34,494 nt of DNA from Zygnema cylindricum (taxonomy: Eukaryota; Streptophyta; Zygnematophyceae; Zygnematales; Zygnemataceae). Positions 19,735 through 30,380 of the stretch are shown piece after piece. Location of the stretch: NCBI GenBank assembly GCA_037447655.1, contig JBBHKE010000467.1, forward strand, positions 64,001 to 98,494, written 5' to 3'. Position 1 is the first letter of the stretch, and every line of letters starts with the position of its first letter. Both the position numbers and the translations under genes were made by a program. The notes beneath the pieces were generated by a model that was given only the letters and a program-made list of their open reading frames with translations, ran no database searches and had not been told where the DNA came from.

Positions 19735-20172
19735 CGGAAATACGTGAACAAATCCGAATATGGCATGTGTCGACATTTTGACCATGTCGTACGATGGCCG
19801 TACAAAAATTACACCGGCACCTATACTTTCCTGTACAATACCGCACTTTGATTGGTGTCGTAGATTAGTAGTGGGGGTTTAGAGAGACAGATAGGACTTA
19901 GAAAAATTAGTAGGTAGCCGCCTCTCTGCGAGAGAGCTCCTATACAAAAGGTCATCTTTTACCATCATAACTTACAGCTCAAGGGAGCAAATTGAGAGAT
20001 TCTTTTTGCTATAAACTCAAGGGAGTCTTCTTTTCACAAGGGTGAAGGTGGTCACAGTTTTTGTTTGCTAGGAAGGCAGCTATTCTTGCTGAAACATAAA
20101 GGGGTCAGGGTTATCCTATGGGCTTCGTGTAAGCGGCCCATTCTGAGGACCTATGGAGGTCTTAGTTTTGCT
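19735..20172 (+). mobile_element. Truncated 5' LTR of copia copy 1
   Basis: Matches the last 449 or so bases of the 3' LTR (25160-25609): CATGTGTCGACATTTT, CGTACGATGGCCGTAC, GAGAGAGCTCCTATACAAAA and TATGGAGGTCT blocks occur in the same order. Similarity starts abruptly at about 19735. Confidence 0.85.
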
Positions 20173-20176
20173 CGTT

Positions 20177-21250
20177 ATGGGCGCACCCTCTAGGATGCCC
20201 ATCTTTAATGGAAATGGCTTCATATACAGGAAGAGTATGATGGTAAGAGCTCTATGTGAGAAAAGGTTTTAGAGGATACTGAGTGGACGAGTGAGGCGTC
20301 CATCTAGCCTTAGGATTCCTCGTGTGTTTGCAAGGATTAGGTTTACCAAAAAAGAGGATCCAGCTTCACCGGAGGAGAGTGAGGATTGCGAGAGAATTGT
20401 GATGGATAAGGGGATAGAAAAAGAGACAATCACACTGATTGCAACACCTATAGCAACGGGATTGGCTTTCATGTCACTTGTTCCGAGGAATGGGGAGAGT
20501 GATATTGATAGATGGGACTACAATAACATGGCGACAAAACTCTTCATACTTCGCCATCTTATTCAAGGACTTGCATCTCTTCATTTGCAAGTAGAAAGGG
20601 CATATGATCTATGGGTGTCTTTCACAAAGATGTACCGAAGTGGTACAATTCAGCAACAGCTGTTGGTTGATAAAAAAATACATCCATATGTATACAAGGG
20701 GGGGAAGAGGTTGGATTTTTGTAATAAGCTTGCAACACTTTTCATGGAGTTAGAAAGTGCTAGAAAATTAGAAATAGAAAAGGTTAATTGCTTGCTCATG
20801 AAGTTACCCGATGAGTTTGAGAATAAAGTTTATTGAGTGCAAGACTTGCCGAACTCAAAGTGAATATGGAATTATATGATAGGAATGATTCTCATTCGAG
20901 AGAATATGATAGAGATCCTGAGGGGAGGAAAGAGTGGGCAAGACTTGACAGCCGATACCGATTGGAGGAACAAGGATTCTGGAAAACCGGTCGGAAACTA
21001 CGAGGGCGGGTGGAAAAAAAATCACTCTCATGAGTTTTGACCGAGGGCTCCTAAGGGGCTATATCATTTTTGTAAGAAACAAGCGCACTATATGGCTGAG
21101 TGCTCTAAGCAAACCGAACTTCGGTTAAAAGAGGGGCAAATCGGTGGATCTTTGAGAGGAAAGAAAAAGGCTCGTGTGACGTAAGTACATGAGGAGGAAT
21201 CCGAGGATAAGGATGATGAGCTCTTATTAGATGAGGAGTAGGAGACGAAG
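20177..21250 (+). pseudogene. Copia gag, copy 1, broken
   Basis: An ATG at 20177 (M-G-A-P-S-R) starts a frame with a TAG at 20270-20272 and continues open from 20291 to 20836. It has the copia gag signature I-F-N-G near the start, a leucine-rich middle (L-I-Q-G-L-A-S-L-H), and L-P-D-E-F-E-N before the stop. Beyond it, a second frame (20833-21033) is open. A zinc-knuckle remnant near 21060-21105 reads Y-H-F-C-K-K-Q-A-H-Y-M-A-E-C, its first Cys replaced by Tyr. Further stops lie before the protease. Confidence 0.75.
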
Positions 21251-21700
21251 ACCGAGGTCGAAAATCCACGAAAGCAGAAATGTGCCTTCGGAGGATTCAA
21301 AGGTGAAGGAGGTTCGATTGTGGATTCGGGTGCCTCCATGCACAAGTGTATGGAAAAATACCTGTTCACTAAGATGAGAAAGATTCATATTGAAGAGATA
21401 GAGTATGGGGAAGGGAGGGCTTTTACTATGGTAGGAACGGTAGATCTAAAAGTCTTAGTGGGAGGGAAGAAATCTATAGTTACATTCTCTGATGTATTGT
21501 TTATTCCAAAGTTAAACAAAAACCTCATCTCAACGTCTATGTTAGATAATAAGGGTTTTGAGACTAGCACTAGGAAGGGAACCTTTACTGCTACCTTTGA
21601 AGAAAAGGTTTATTTCACTGCTAAAAAAGGTAGCCCAGGGTTGTTTACGCTAAATTTAAACAATGAAAAGAAAAAAAATTATTATGCTGGTGTTCATGAT
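21251..21700 (+). pseudogene. Copia protease and linker, copy 1
   Basis: I-V-D-S-G-A-S-M-H near 21317-21345 is the copia aspartic protease active site and is intact here. The L-F-I-P-K-L-N-K-N-L-I-S-T-S flap-side motif follows. This stretch lies in an open frame from 21320 to 22036 that also covers the start of integrase. Confidence 0.75.
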
Positions 21701-22960
21701 ATTATGTTGTGGCATAAGAGGCTGGGACATGTACATTTAGAAAAGTTGAAAGAAATGAAAAAGATGGGAATAGTGGAAGGAATTCAGTTTGGAGAATGTG
21801 AAAACCTAAGTGACTTTAGTGGATGTGCTAAAGGTAAGGCACACAAGTTACCCTTCCCAAAAGAAGTAACTAATAAAGGGGAGATAGTTTTAGACTTGGT
21901 ACACACTAATATTTGGGGACCCGCCAAAGTGCCTTCACTTGAGGGTAAGAGGTTTATGATGACAATCAATGACGATTGGTCTCGATATTTTATATTATAC
22001 TTTCTGAAAAAATATGTCAGAGGCTCAAAAATATAAAGCGTGGAGTGAGAAACTTAATGAAACATCTTTTAAGAGAGTAACGAGTGATAATGGGGGAGAG
22101 TATACCTCCAATCAACTTGAGGATTTTTTGAGAGAAAATGGAGTGCAACATCAAAAGACTGTGCCTGAAAATCTTGAGCAAAATGGTGTAGCGTAGAGAT
22201 TAAATAGGACACTAAGTGATAGTGCTAGGAGTACGTTGTCGGATAAGAAGATAGGAAAGAGATTCTAGGCAGAAGCAATGCACTGTGCTAATTATCTCAA
22301 GAATAGAGTTCGTACATCGGTAGTAAAAGGCCAAACTCCTTATGGGAGATGGACCGGCCGAAAACCATATGTTTCACACTTAAAGGTTTTTGGTAGTCAA
22401 GTGTTCAGTCTAGACACAGATCGGTCAAATCGGAAGTTAGATCCGAAAGGAAAACCTGGAAATCTACTAGGATTTGATGTAGATGTGATATAGAGTCTAT
22501 GATCGTAAGAGAGAAGATATAATTCTAGTGAAGCATTTAGTGGTTATGGATGAAAGGGAATCTATAGATCCTTTTAAGCATACAAAGATAGTTAAAATCA
22601 GATTTGATCAAAAAAATTTGATGATTTTGAGCTTCTTGAATATCCAAGTTTTCAAGAAGATGATGATCTTGCAGATAAAAATCAGATTGAGAAAGACTCA
22701 ACCGTGGAATCTCTAGTGCCAACTCCAACTGAAGCGGAAGACATGGAGGAAATAGACCCGGAATCAAGGGAATGGGGAGAAGTAGAAACTGTTCGGAAAA
22801 ATCCACGAGAGCCATCTATTCCGACAACAAATTTTGAGGGAGGAAGTAAAGGCCGCAAAAGATTGCAAGAGAGACAAGCTAACAACAAGGTAACCAAACT
22901 TTCTCACCTCGATGAACCTCAAGCTTATGGTGAGGCGATGAACTGTCCTGAAAGGAACCG
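21701..22960 (+). pseudogene. Copia integrase, copy 1, catalytic residues lost
   Basis: The pre-integrase zinc region (W-H-K-R-L-G-H-V...S-G-C-A-K-G-K) has Phe at one Cys position. In the catalytic core the first acidic residue is Asn (V-H-T-N-I-W-G-P), the second is kept (S-D-N-G-G-E-Y), and the codon for the catalytic Glu is a TAG at 22194-22196, just after N-G-V-A. A deletion and frameshift lie near 22010, and a further stop is in F-*-A-E-A near 22267. The GKPxxHLKVFGS-like segment is recognisable downstream. Not functional. Confidence 0.8.
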
Positions 22961-24480
22961 ATGAAAGACAACCATTAATAAGTAGATGGCTTCAATTATG
23001 GCGGCCGCTACATGGGAAATGGTGGAATGTCCTCCTAACAGAAAGCCAATCAGTTGTAAGTGAGTATTGAAGTTGAAATTCAACCCGGAAAACACCATAG
23101 AGCGATACAAGGCTCGTTTAGTGGCGAAAGGATTTGCCCAAAAAGAGGGAATTGACTTTAAGGAGACAATTGCCCTGCCGTCAGGTTTCCCCCTGTTCGG
23201 ATACTACTGTCGTCAGGTTTCCCCCTGTCCGGATACTACTCAACCTGGCGGCAGTAGAAGACATAGAACTACATCGGATGGACATCAAGACGACCTTCCT
23301 ACATGGAGAGTCGGAAGAAGAATTTTTTATGCGACAACCCGAAGGATTTGTGGAGCAAGGGGAGGAGAACAAGGTATGCAGATTGATCAAATATTTATAT
23401 AGGATGAAACAGGCGCCCCTGCAATGGAATAAGAAGCTCGATAAGATTCTTACGAGTTTGGGATACATTCGGATCAGCTCAGATCACTTAATTTTTTTGT
23501 TTGAAGATCAGGAAGGAATTATTTTCATTGCAATTTATGTTGATGATTTGCTTGTTTTTAGTAAATCTATGGATAAAATACATAAGTTGAAAAATGATCT
23601 AAAAGGAAGACTTGAGATGAAGGATATGGGAGAAGCAAGGTATATTTTGGGAATTCGAGTAGAGAAAGACAGAGATAGAAAGATAATAAGATTAACTCAA
23701 AAAGAGGCCATTGAAAACATGTTTGAAAGATTACAAATGGACAAGGCTAATAGTTGTACCACTCTAATGGAACTAAAGAAGGGAAGTGAGGGGAGTGTGG
23801 AAGAGGAAGTTATAATCTAAGGTGATGAGTTAGGCATGGAAGAGAAAAGATTTATGCAGGCAATCCCCTATAGACAAGTAGTGGGAAACCTAATATATTT
23901 TATAAATTGTACCCGGCCAGACATAGCCGCATTAAAGGAGTACTAAGTAGGAGCCTGAATGCTCCCACTAAGAAGGATGGGGAGGCAGCTTAGAGGGTCA
24001 TTAGATATCTTATAGGGACTAGAAATCTATGGTTGCATTTGGATGGGAAAAATACTGACATCACCACTTGGAGTGATGCCAGCTATGGGGATGCTCCCCT
24101 AAGGAGATACAAGTCTGGGTATGTATTGTATGTGGGTGATGGGGCTTGCTGCTAGAGCAGCAAGCAGCTAAAGGTAATTGCTCAGTCCACCATAGAGGCT
24201 GAGTACATGGCCTCTTGCTCTGCTGTGAAAGAATTAATGTGGGTCAAGTCCTTGCTTGGTGAGCTTGGTCATCTTTAGAGTGGCCAAAATGTGTTTTGTT
24301 ATAATCAGGCAGCAATTGCCATTTCTACCAATCCTAAACACTACTTTAAAGCAAAACATATAGACATTAGCTTTAGCTTTGTTAGGGAGAAGGTAGAAGA
24401 GAAGATAATCAATTTAGAGTATAGTCCTGATAGTGAGATGGTAGCAGATATGATGACCAAACCCGTGCCTTCCCCTTAAC
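22961..24480 (+). pseudogene. Copia reverse transcriptase and RNase H, copy 1, broken
   Basis: The polymerase begins with [10 protein letters not shown] near 23107, hits a 32-bp tandem duplication at 23179-23242 that shifts frame, then is open to 23820 with D-I-K-T-T-F-L-H-G and the catalytic Y-V-D-D at 23536-23547. A TAA ends that frame at 23818-23820. RNase H follows with W-S-D-A-S-Y-G-D-A-P near 24070, E-A-E-Y-M-A-S-C near 24200 and P-D-S-E-M-V-A-D-M-M-T-K-P near 24430, interrupted by several stops. Confidence 0.82.
23179..23242 (+). repeat. 32-bp tandem duplication in copia copy 1 reverse transcriptase
   Basis: CGTCAGGTTTCCCCCTGT repeats at 23179 and 23211 with only a T/C difference inside the next bases. 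Copies 2 and 3 have one unit at this place. 32 bp shifts the frame by two. Confidence 0.93.
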
Positions 24481-24525
24481 TAATTTTCTGTAAGGAGAAG
24501 TCTGGTCTTAAATTTAAATATGATA

Positions 24526-24539
24526 GAAAACATGGGGAG
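24526..24539 (+). promoter_or_regulatory. Polypurine tract of copia copy 1
   Basis: Purine-rich GAAAACATGGGGAG ends directly at the TG of the 3' LTR; it would prime second-strand DNA synthesis. The matching place in copy 3 is also purine-rich on its coding strand. Confidence 0.7.
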
Positions 24540-25609
24540 TGTAGAATTTAATGGTTCTTGTTAGTATTTTCTAGATGTGAACCTCTATAAATAATGCAGA
24601 AAAGAAGCAAAGGCAGTCTGCCTCTAACTCCTCTCTTCAACTCCCACACTTGTTGCAGTCACTGAAAGTTAGGGAGGAAGTTAAAGCCATGGCTGCCTAT
24701 GCTATCTAGAGGGAGATAGGCAATAGATTGGTAGGTTCATTAAAAAGGTACTTGACGGACCCAAGATTTGATTTTAGTACCTAACGTCCGTCAAAGTCGC
24801 AAGTAGCCATTAGCTTTATCCTATTAGTCTAGGAAGAGTGCTAAGTGCTATAGGGTTTGACAATTATATAAATGTTAACACGTAGACGAATTCATTTCAC
24901 TTGATGAATCGATTCCAAATACATAAAAATAATTGAAGTATAGTACGATTTTATGTACTTTACAAAACGGATACCGCGCATTTGTTTCGACCGCGAAAAA
25001 AATAACGCACATCTATCTTCAACGGCTAAAATTAAAACCGGTTTTGATCGGACTGCCACGATAGGCGTCGCGATCGCGAAACAAGTGTTTTTGGCGTTTT
25101 TACGGTCATTGCCATGTGAAGTGACACATGGCGCAACAACAATAGATTGCGCCAACTCCGGAGAATACGGGAACAAATCCGGATATGTCATGTGTCGACA
25201 TTTTCACCATGTCGTACGATGGCCGTACAAAAAGTACGCCTACACTTGTACTTTGTTGTACGATACAGTACTTTGATTGGTGCCGTACGTCAGTAGTGGG
25301 GGTTTAGAGAGAGAGATAAGACTGAGAAAATTTAGTAGGTAGTCTCCTCTCTCCGAGAGAGCTCCTATACAAAAGGTCATCTTTGGCCACTTATAACTTA
25401 CTACTCAGGGGAGTAAATTCAAATATTCTTTTTGCTATCGACTCAAGAGAGTCTTGTCTTCACAAGGGTGAAGGTGGTCGGATTTTTGGTCTGTTAGGGT
25501 GGCAGTTATTCTTGCTGAAACATAAAGGGGTCAAGGTTACCCTAGGGGCTTCATGTGAGCTGCCCATTCTAAGGACCTATGGAGGACCTATGGAGGTCTC
25601 AGAATTGCA
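24540..25609 (+). mobile_element. 3' LTR of copia copy 1
   Basis: 1070 bp beginning TGTAGAATTTAATGG and ending CAGAATTGCA. It matches the LTRs of copies 2 and 3 at both ends. TATAAATA at 24586-24593 is a possible TATA box but is not kept in the other LTRs. A 12-13-bp duplication (GGACCTATGGA) lies near its end. The next five bases are CTAGG; no partner can be checked because the 5' LTR start is missing. Confidence 0.88.
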
Positions 25610-26558
25610 CTAGGCCTATAACCTGTAAACCTTGATTGCCCTTCTTGACTGATCACTTACAACCAAGCAACCTTAAACTGCCTAAGCAAAACTCTCACAA
25701 ATTCTTTACAAACATATTACCTTTATCTTGACTTTTGTTAATGCAGTCTCAACTTTTAACCGACACACACCTTGGACACACAACCTGTCCCTTTGAAATC
25801 TATTAAAGACTTCCTAATTTAAAGAATTCAGATGTCAAACCTTGAAGGCAATTTATCTTACTAACATTCAAATAATTACTTCCCTTCTGACCATAATAAC
25901 CTTCTAAAAAACTCAGATTATCTTGATCAAATTTACACTTCAATATTCAAATTCAAAACTCAAAGCAAATGAATTTTCTTTAAAAGTAAAGAATGTTAAC
26001 ATATAATGAAAACTAATCTAATAATCTTCTACTTCCTACAATGGTAATTATATACTTCCTAAACTAACACATTTCATCTTTGAACATAACGAACTAAGCT
26101 TCATTGGATTGAAATTTTCAAACTTTGTAAATAAAGAAATTTGAATTTTCTTTCAAAATTTGACAACATACCTTTGAATTTCAAAGTTTAGTTGAGTTAC
26201 ACTGTATTTTCCAAGTACCATCTCAAGTTTAAATTTCCTGCGGTACTTTGTTGATTCGATTATCTTTTGCAGTACTTTGTTAATTCGATTATCTTTTGCA
26301 ATGATGTTGTATCCTTTAAAATTTGACGTGGTGTAACTTTGAAAAAATGTCCGAGGTGGCATACAAAAATATTTGTCGTGTAACCTTTCGAATTTTACGG
26401 CATACCAAAAACAGTGAACCTTATTTTTCACCGATATTTGTTGGTGTCATTTGTTCTATGATTTCTAAGGTAACAATTTGTTACAACAATGAGAAACGTT
26501 CATCGCTACAGTTTGAAGTTAGCGACGAGTAAAGTCCATTAATACAGTTTGAAGTTAG
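25610..26558. other. AT-rich spacer between copia copies 1 and 2
   Basis: About 950 bp without recognisable coding or transposon sequence. It does not resemble the missing part of the gypsy element. A 29-bp tandem duplication lies near its right end. Confidence 0.5.
26242..26299. repeat. 29-bp tandem duplication
   Basis: GTACTTTGTTGATTCGAT-type units at 26242-26270 and 26271-26299 differ at two positions by eye. Confidence 0.9.
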
Positions 26559-27601
26559 TGTAGAAACTAATGGTATTTTAGTATTTTCTAGGTCTGAATA
26601 GAAATAAAGAAGCCGAGGCAGTCTACCTCTAACTCCTCTCTCAAACTCTCAAACTTGTCGCAGTCACTGAGAAATTGGAGAGGAAGCTAGAGCCATGGCT
26701 ACCTAGGCTATCCTGAGGTTTACGGGAAATTTATACTAGTTAATGGATTATTTACTAAAAGGTATATGCCAGCCACAGGATTTGATCCTAGTACCTGCCG
26801 GCCGACAACTAGAAATAGCCGGTAGCCTTAGCCGTTAAGTCTAGAAGTAGTGTTACGGATTATATAGTACAATATTTACTTAAACATTAATAAGTAGGTT
26901 AAATCATTTAGCTGTAACTGTTTACCATATACATAGGGTAATGTATAAGTACGGAATTCGGTACATGCACGAAATCAATACCGCGCATTTATTTCGTAAG
27001 TGAAACGAACACCGCGCATGTATTTATTACGGCTACGATTAAATTAGATTCTAATCGGACGGCCGGAATTAGCGCCGAGATCGCGGAAGAAGATTTCGGC
27101 GGTTTGTGGCCATCGCCACATCGGATGACGCGTGGCGACATTACATTGTATCGTGGAATCTCCGGAGATTATGGCACCGAATCCGGATATGACATGTGTC
27201 GACATTTGGGCCATGTCGTACAATGTTCGTACATAAAGTACACCGGCAGCTGTACTTTTGCGTACGGAACTGTATTCTGATTCTTTCCGTACATCAGTAG
27301 ATAGAGTCTATGAGAGAGATAGGACTTAGAAAAATTAGGAGATAGGACCCTCTCTCCCAGAGAGCTTCTGTACAAAAGGTCAACTTTAACCCTCCATAAC
27401 TTACTGCTCAGGGGAGCAAATTCAGAGATTCTTTTTGCTATCGACTCAACGGAGTCTTGCCTTCACAAGGGTGAAAATGGTTAGTGTTTTTGTTTGCCTG
27501 GGTGGCAGTTGTTTTTGCTGAAACACAAAGGGGTCAGGATTATCTTAGAGGCTTCTTGGAAGCTGTCCACTTTGAGGACTTATGGAGGTCTCAGATTTTC
27601 A
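26559..27601 (+). mobile_element. 5' LTR of copia copy 2
   Basis: 1043 bp from TGTAGAAACTAATGG to CAGATTTTCA. The left end matches the copy 3 LTR (complement of 32588-32602) and the right end is where similarity to the other LTRs stops. The preceding five bases are GTTAG. Confidence 0.88.
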
Positions 27602-28712
27602 GGTTATAGGCTCACCCTCTAGGGTACCAATCTTTAATGGAACTAGCTTCATAAACTGGGAAAGTATGATGATAGGAGCTCTATGCGAAAAAAGGTTTTG
27701 GATGATAGTGAGTGGACGATTAGGGCGTCCATCAAGTCTTGGAATTCCTCCAGGGTTTGGAGGAAGCAGATTCACCAGGAAAGAGGATTCACCTTCAACG
27801 GAGGAAACAAAAGAAGGAGAGGTGGTGGACAAAGGAAAGGAGAAGGAGGCGACCACACCAATAACAACTGGTTCAGCATTCATGTCACCTATTCCGAGTA
27901 ACAAGGAGAATGATACTGAAACCTGAGACTTCAACAATATGGCGGCAAAGCACTTCATCCTACGCCATCTCACTCAAGGACTTGCATGTCCTCATTTGCA
28001 GGTAGAAAGGGCATCCGATCTTTGGATGGCTCTCATAGAGATGTACCGAAGTGGTACGATTCAGCAACAACAGTTGGCTGATCAGAAAGTTAAGGAGTAT
28101 GTATACAAAGGGGGAAATATGTTGGATTTTTGCAATGAGCTTGCTACACTCTTCATGGAGCTAGAGAGTGCGGGAAAAGTTTTTAGTGAAAAATAAAAGG
28201 TTAACTGTTTACTGATGAAGTTACCCGATGAGTTCGAGAACATAGTCAACCGTGTGCAGGACTTGCCGGACTCAAGGTGGATATGGAACTCAGTTGTAGG
28301 GATGATTCTCGTTCGAGAGAATATGATTGAGATCCGAAGGGGAGGAAAGAGTGGCGAAGCCTTGGCAACAGCGACCGAATGGAGGAACAAGGATTCCCGG
28401 AAACGAGTCAAAAACTATGGGGGTAGGGAGCAGAAAAAACAGGCTGATGAGTTTGAACCAAGGGCTCCCAAAGGTTTATGTCATTTTTGTAAGAAACCGG
28501 GGCACTATATGGCAGAGTGCACTAAGCTAACCGAGCTTTGGTTAAAGGAGGGGCAGACCGGTGGTACCCCGAGAGGAAAGAAAAAGGCCCTTGTCACACA
28601 GGTACTTGAGGCGGAATCCGAGGACGAAGACGATGAGCTCCTTTTGGATGAGGAGTTGGAGGCGAAAAATGAGGTTGAAATTCCACGAAGGCAGAAATGT
28701 GCTTAGGGTGGA
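27582..28712 (+). pseudogene. Copia gag, copy 2, with stops
   Basis: One frame runs from an ATG at 27582, inside the LTR end, through V-P-I-F-N-G-T-S-F-I-N-W and S-I-P-style linker to L-P-D-E-F-E-N and the zinc knuckle C-H-F-C-K-K-P-G-H-Y-M-A-E-C (about 28471-28513), whose four ligands are all present. Stops are at 27924-27926, 28194-28196 and 28704-28706. The internal ATA at about 27606 matches the ATG used in copy 1. An acidic Glu/Asp-rich stretch precedes the protease. Gag would package element RNA. Confidence 0.78.
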
Positions 28713-29110
28713 TTGAAAGGTGAAGCAGGCTGGATTATAGATTCAGGTGCCTCAATGCACATGTGTAAGGATAGGCACCTGTTCACTAAGATAAGAAAGA
28801 TTCCCACCGTAGAGATAGAGTACGGGGATGGGAGGATAGTCACTACTACTCTTGTAGGATTGGTAGATCTGAAAGTGTTAGTAGAAGGAAAGACATCCAT
28901 ATTAACATTATCGCATGTATTGTTTATTCCGGAGCTGAACAAAAATCTTATCTCTACATCAGTATTAGATTATAAGGGTTTTTTCACTAGCACTAAGGAA
29001 GGAGTCTTTACTGCTAGTTTTGAGGAGGATGTCTATTTCATTGCTGAGAAAGGTAGCCATGGGATGTTTAGGCTGATCTTAAGTAATGAAAGGAAGAAAC
29101 TTTATTATGC
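28713..29110 (+). pseudogene. Copia protease and linker, copy 2
   Basis: I-I-D-S-G-A-S-M-H-M-C near 28734-28766 is an intact aspartic protease active site, followed by L-F-I-P-E-L-N-K-N-L-I-S-T-S. The frame continues into integrase without a break until 29396. Confidence 0.78.
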
Positions 29111-30380
29111 TGGTGTTCATGATATTATGATGTGGCATAAGAGGCTTGGGCATGTGAATCTAGATAAGTTAAGAGAGATGAAAAAGATGGGAGTGGTGGA
29201 AGGGATTCAGTTCAGTGAGAGTGATGATATAAGTGATTGTAGTGGATGTGCTCAAGGTAAAGCACACAGATTACCCTTTCCTAAATCAGCCACCTATAAG
29301 GGAGAAAAAATTCTAGATCTAGTACACACAGATATTTGGGGACCGGCTAAAGTGCCCTCACCAGGGGGGGAAGAGATTTATGATGACTATAACTGATGAT
29401 TGGTCTCGGTATTCCCGAGTGTGTTTTTTGAAAAACAAGTCAAAAGCTCAGGATTGTTTTAGACAATATAAAGCTTGGAGCGAAAAACTCCATGAAACTC
29501 CAATCAAGAGAGTATGGAGTGACAATGGTAGAGAGTATACTTCTAACCAGTTTGAGGATTTTCTGAGGGAAGATGGGGTCCAACACCAAAAGATAGTTCC
29601 AAAAAATCCGGAATAGAATGGGGTAGCTGAAAGGTTAAATAGAACACTAAGTAATAGTGCTAAAAGTATGTTGTCAGATAAAAACATAGGAAAAAGGTTT
29701 TGGGCAGAAGCAATGAACTGTGCTAATTACCTCAAGAATAGAGTTCTTACTTCAGCTATAAAAGATCAAACACCTTATGAGAGATGGACAGGCCGGAAAC
29801 CAGACATATCTCACTTAAAGGTTTTCGGCAGTCAAGTATTCAGTCTAGATACTGATCGGTCTAATTGGAAGCTAGATCCTAAAGGAAAACCGAGATACTT
29901 ATTAGGATATGATGAGGATGTTAAAGGATATAGAGTTTATGATCTAAAAAGGGAAGATATAATCCTAGTAAAGCATCTAGTAGTTATGGATGAAGGAAAG
30001 TCTGTGGATCCCTTCAGATATACGAAGTCAGTAAAAATCAGATTTGAGTCAGAAAATTCCGATGAATTTGAGCTTCCTAACTATCCAGGTTTTAGAGAAG
30101 ATGACATTCTTGCAGGTACAAATCAGACCGAAAAGGACTCGGCTGTGGAAACTTCAGTGACAACTCTACCCCAAGCGGAAAACGTGGTGGAAATTGATTC
30201 GGAATCAAGGGATAGGGGAGAACCGAGTTTGTTCGAAAGAATCCTCGAGAACCATCTATTCCGGCCTCAGATTTTGAGGAGGGGAGGAGAAGTAGCAAAA
30301 GACTACAAGAAAAACAGGTTAATAACAAGGAAACTAAACTATCTCATCAAGATGAACCTCAAACTTATGGAGAGGCGATG
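29111..30380 (+). pseudogene. Copia integrase, copy 2, frameshifted
   Basis: The zinc-binding region is complete by eye (W-H-K-R-L-G-H-V and D-C-S-G-C-A-Q-G-K). The core keeps the first Asp (V-H-T-D-I-W-G-P), the second Asp (S-D-N-G-R-E-Y) and the Glu of N-G-V-A-E-R. The reading is broken at a G7 run (29364-29370), by a TAG at 29614-29616 just before N-G-V-A-E-R, and by a missing base near 30221 relative to copy 3. The C-terminal part includes H-L-K-V-F-G-S-Q-V-F and a K-G-Y-R-V-Y-D-L motif. Confidence 0.8.

Larger units (their letters stand above)
19735..25609 (+). mobile_element. Ty1/copia element, copy 1 (5' LTR truncated)
   Basis: Order: LTR fragment 19735-20172, gag from 20177, protease, integrase, reverse transcriptase, RNase H to about 24480, polypurine tract, full 3' LTR 24540-25609. 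Integrase before reverse transcriptase defines copia type. Many stops and at least two frameshifting rearrangements make it the most decayed of the three copies. The first 620 bp or so of the 5' LTR are missing at the junction with the gypsy fragment. Confidence 0.88.

Noticed and set aside
25610-26558. Continuation of the gypsy element beyond copia copy 1
   Set aside because: No polymerase, integrase or LTR similarity to the gypsy element was found here, so simple nesting is not supported.
27602-27620. Standard initiator-Met primer site after the copia LTR
   Set aside because: The sequence GGTTATAGGCTC only loosely resembles TGGTATCAGAGC and lacks the leading T; left as an open question rather than annotated.
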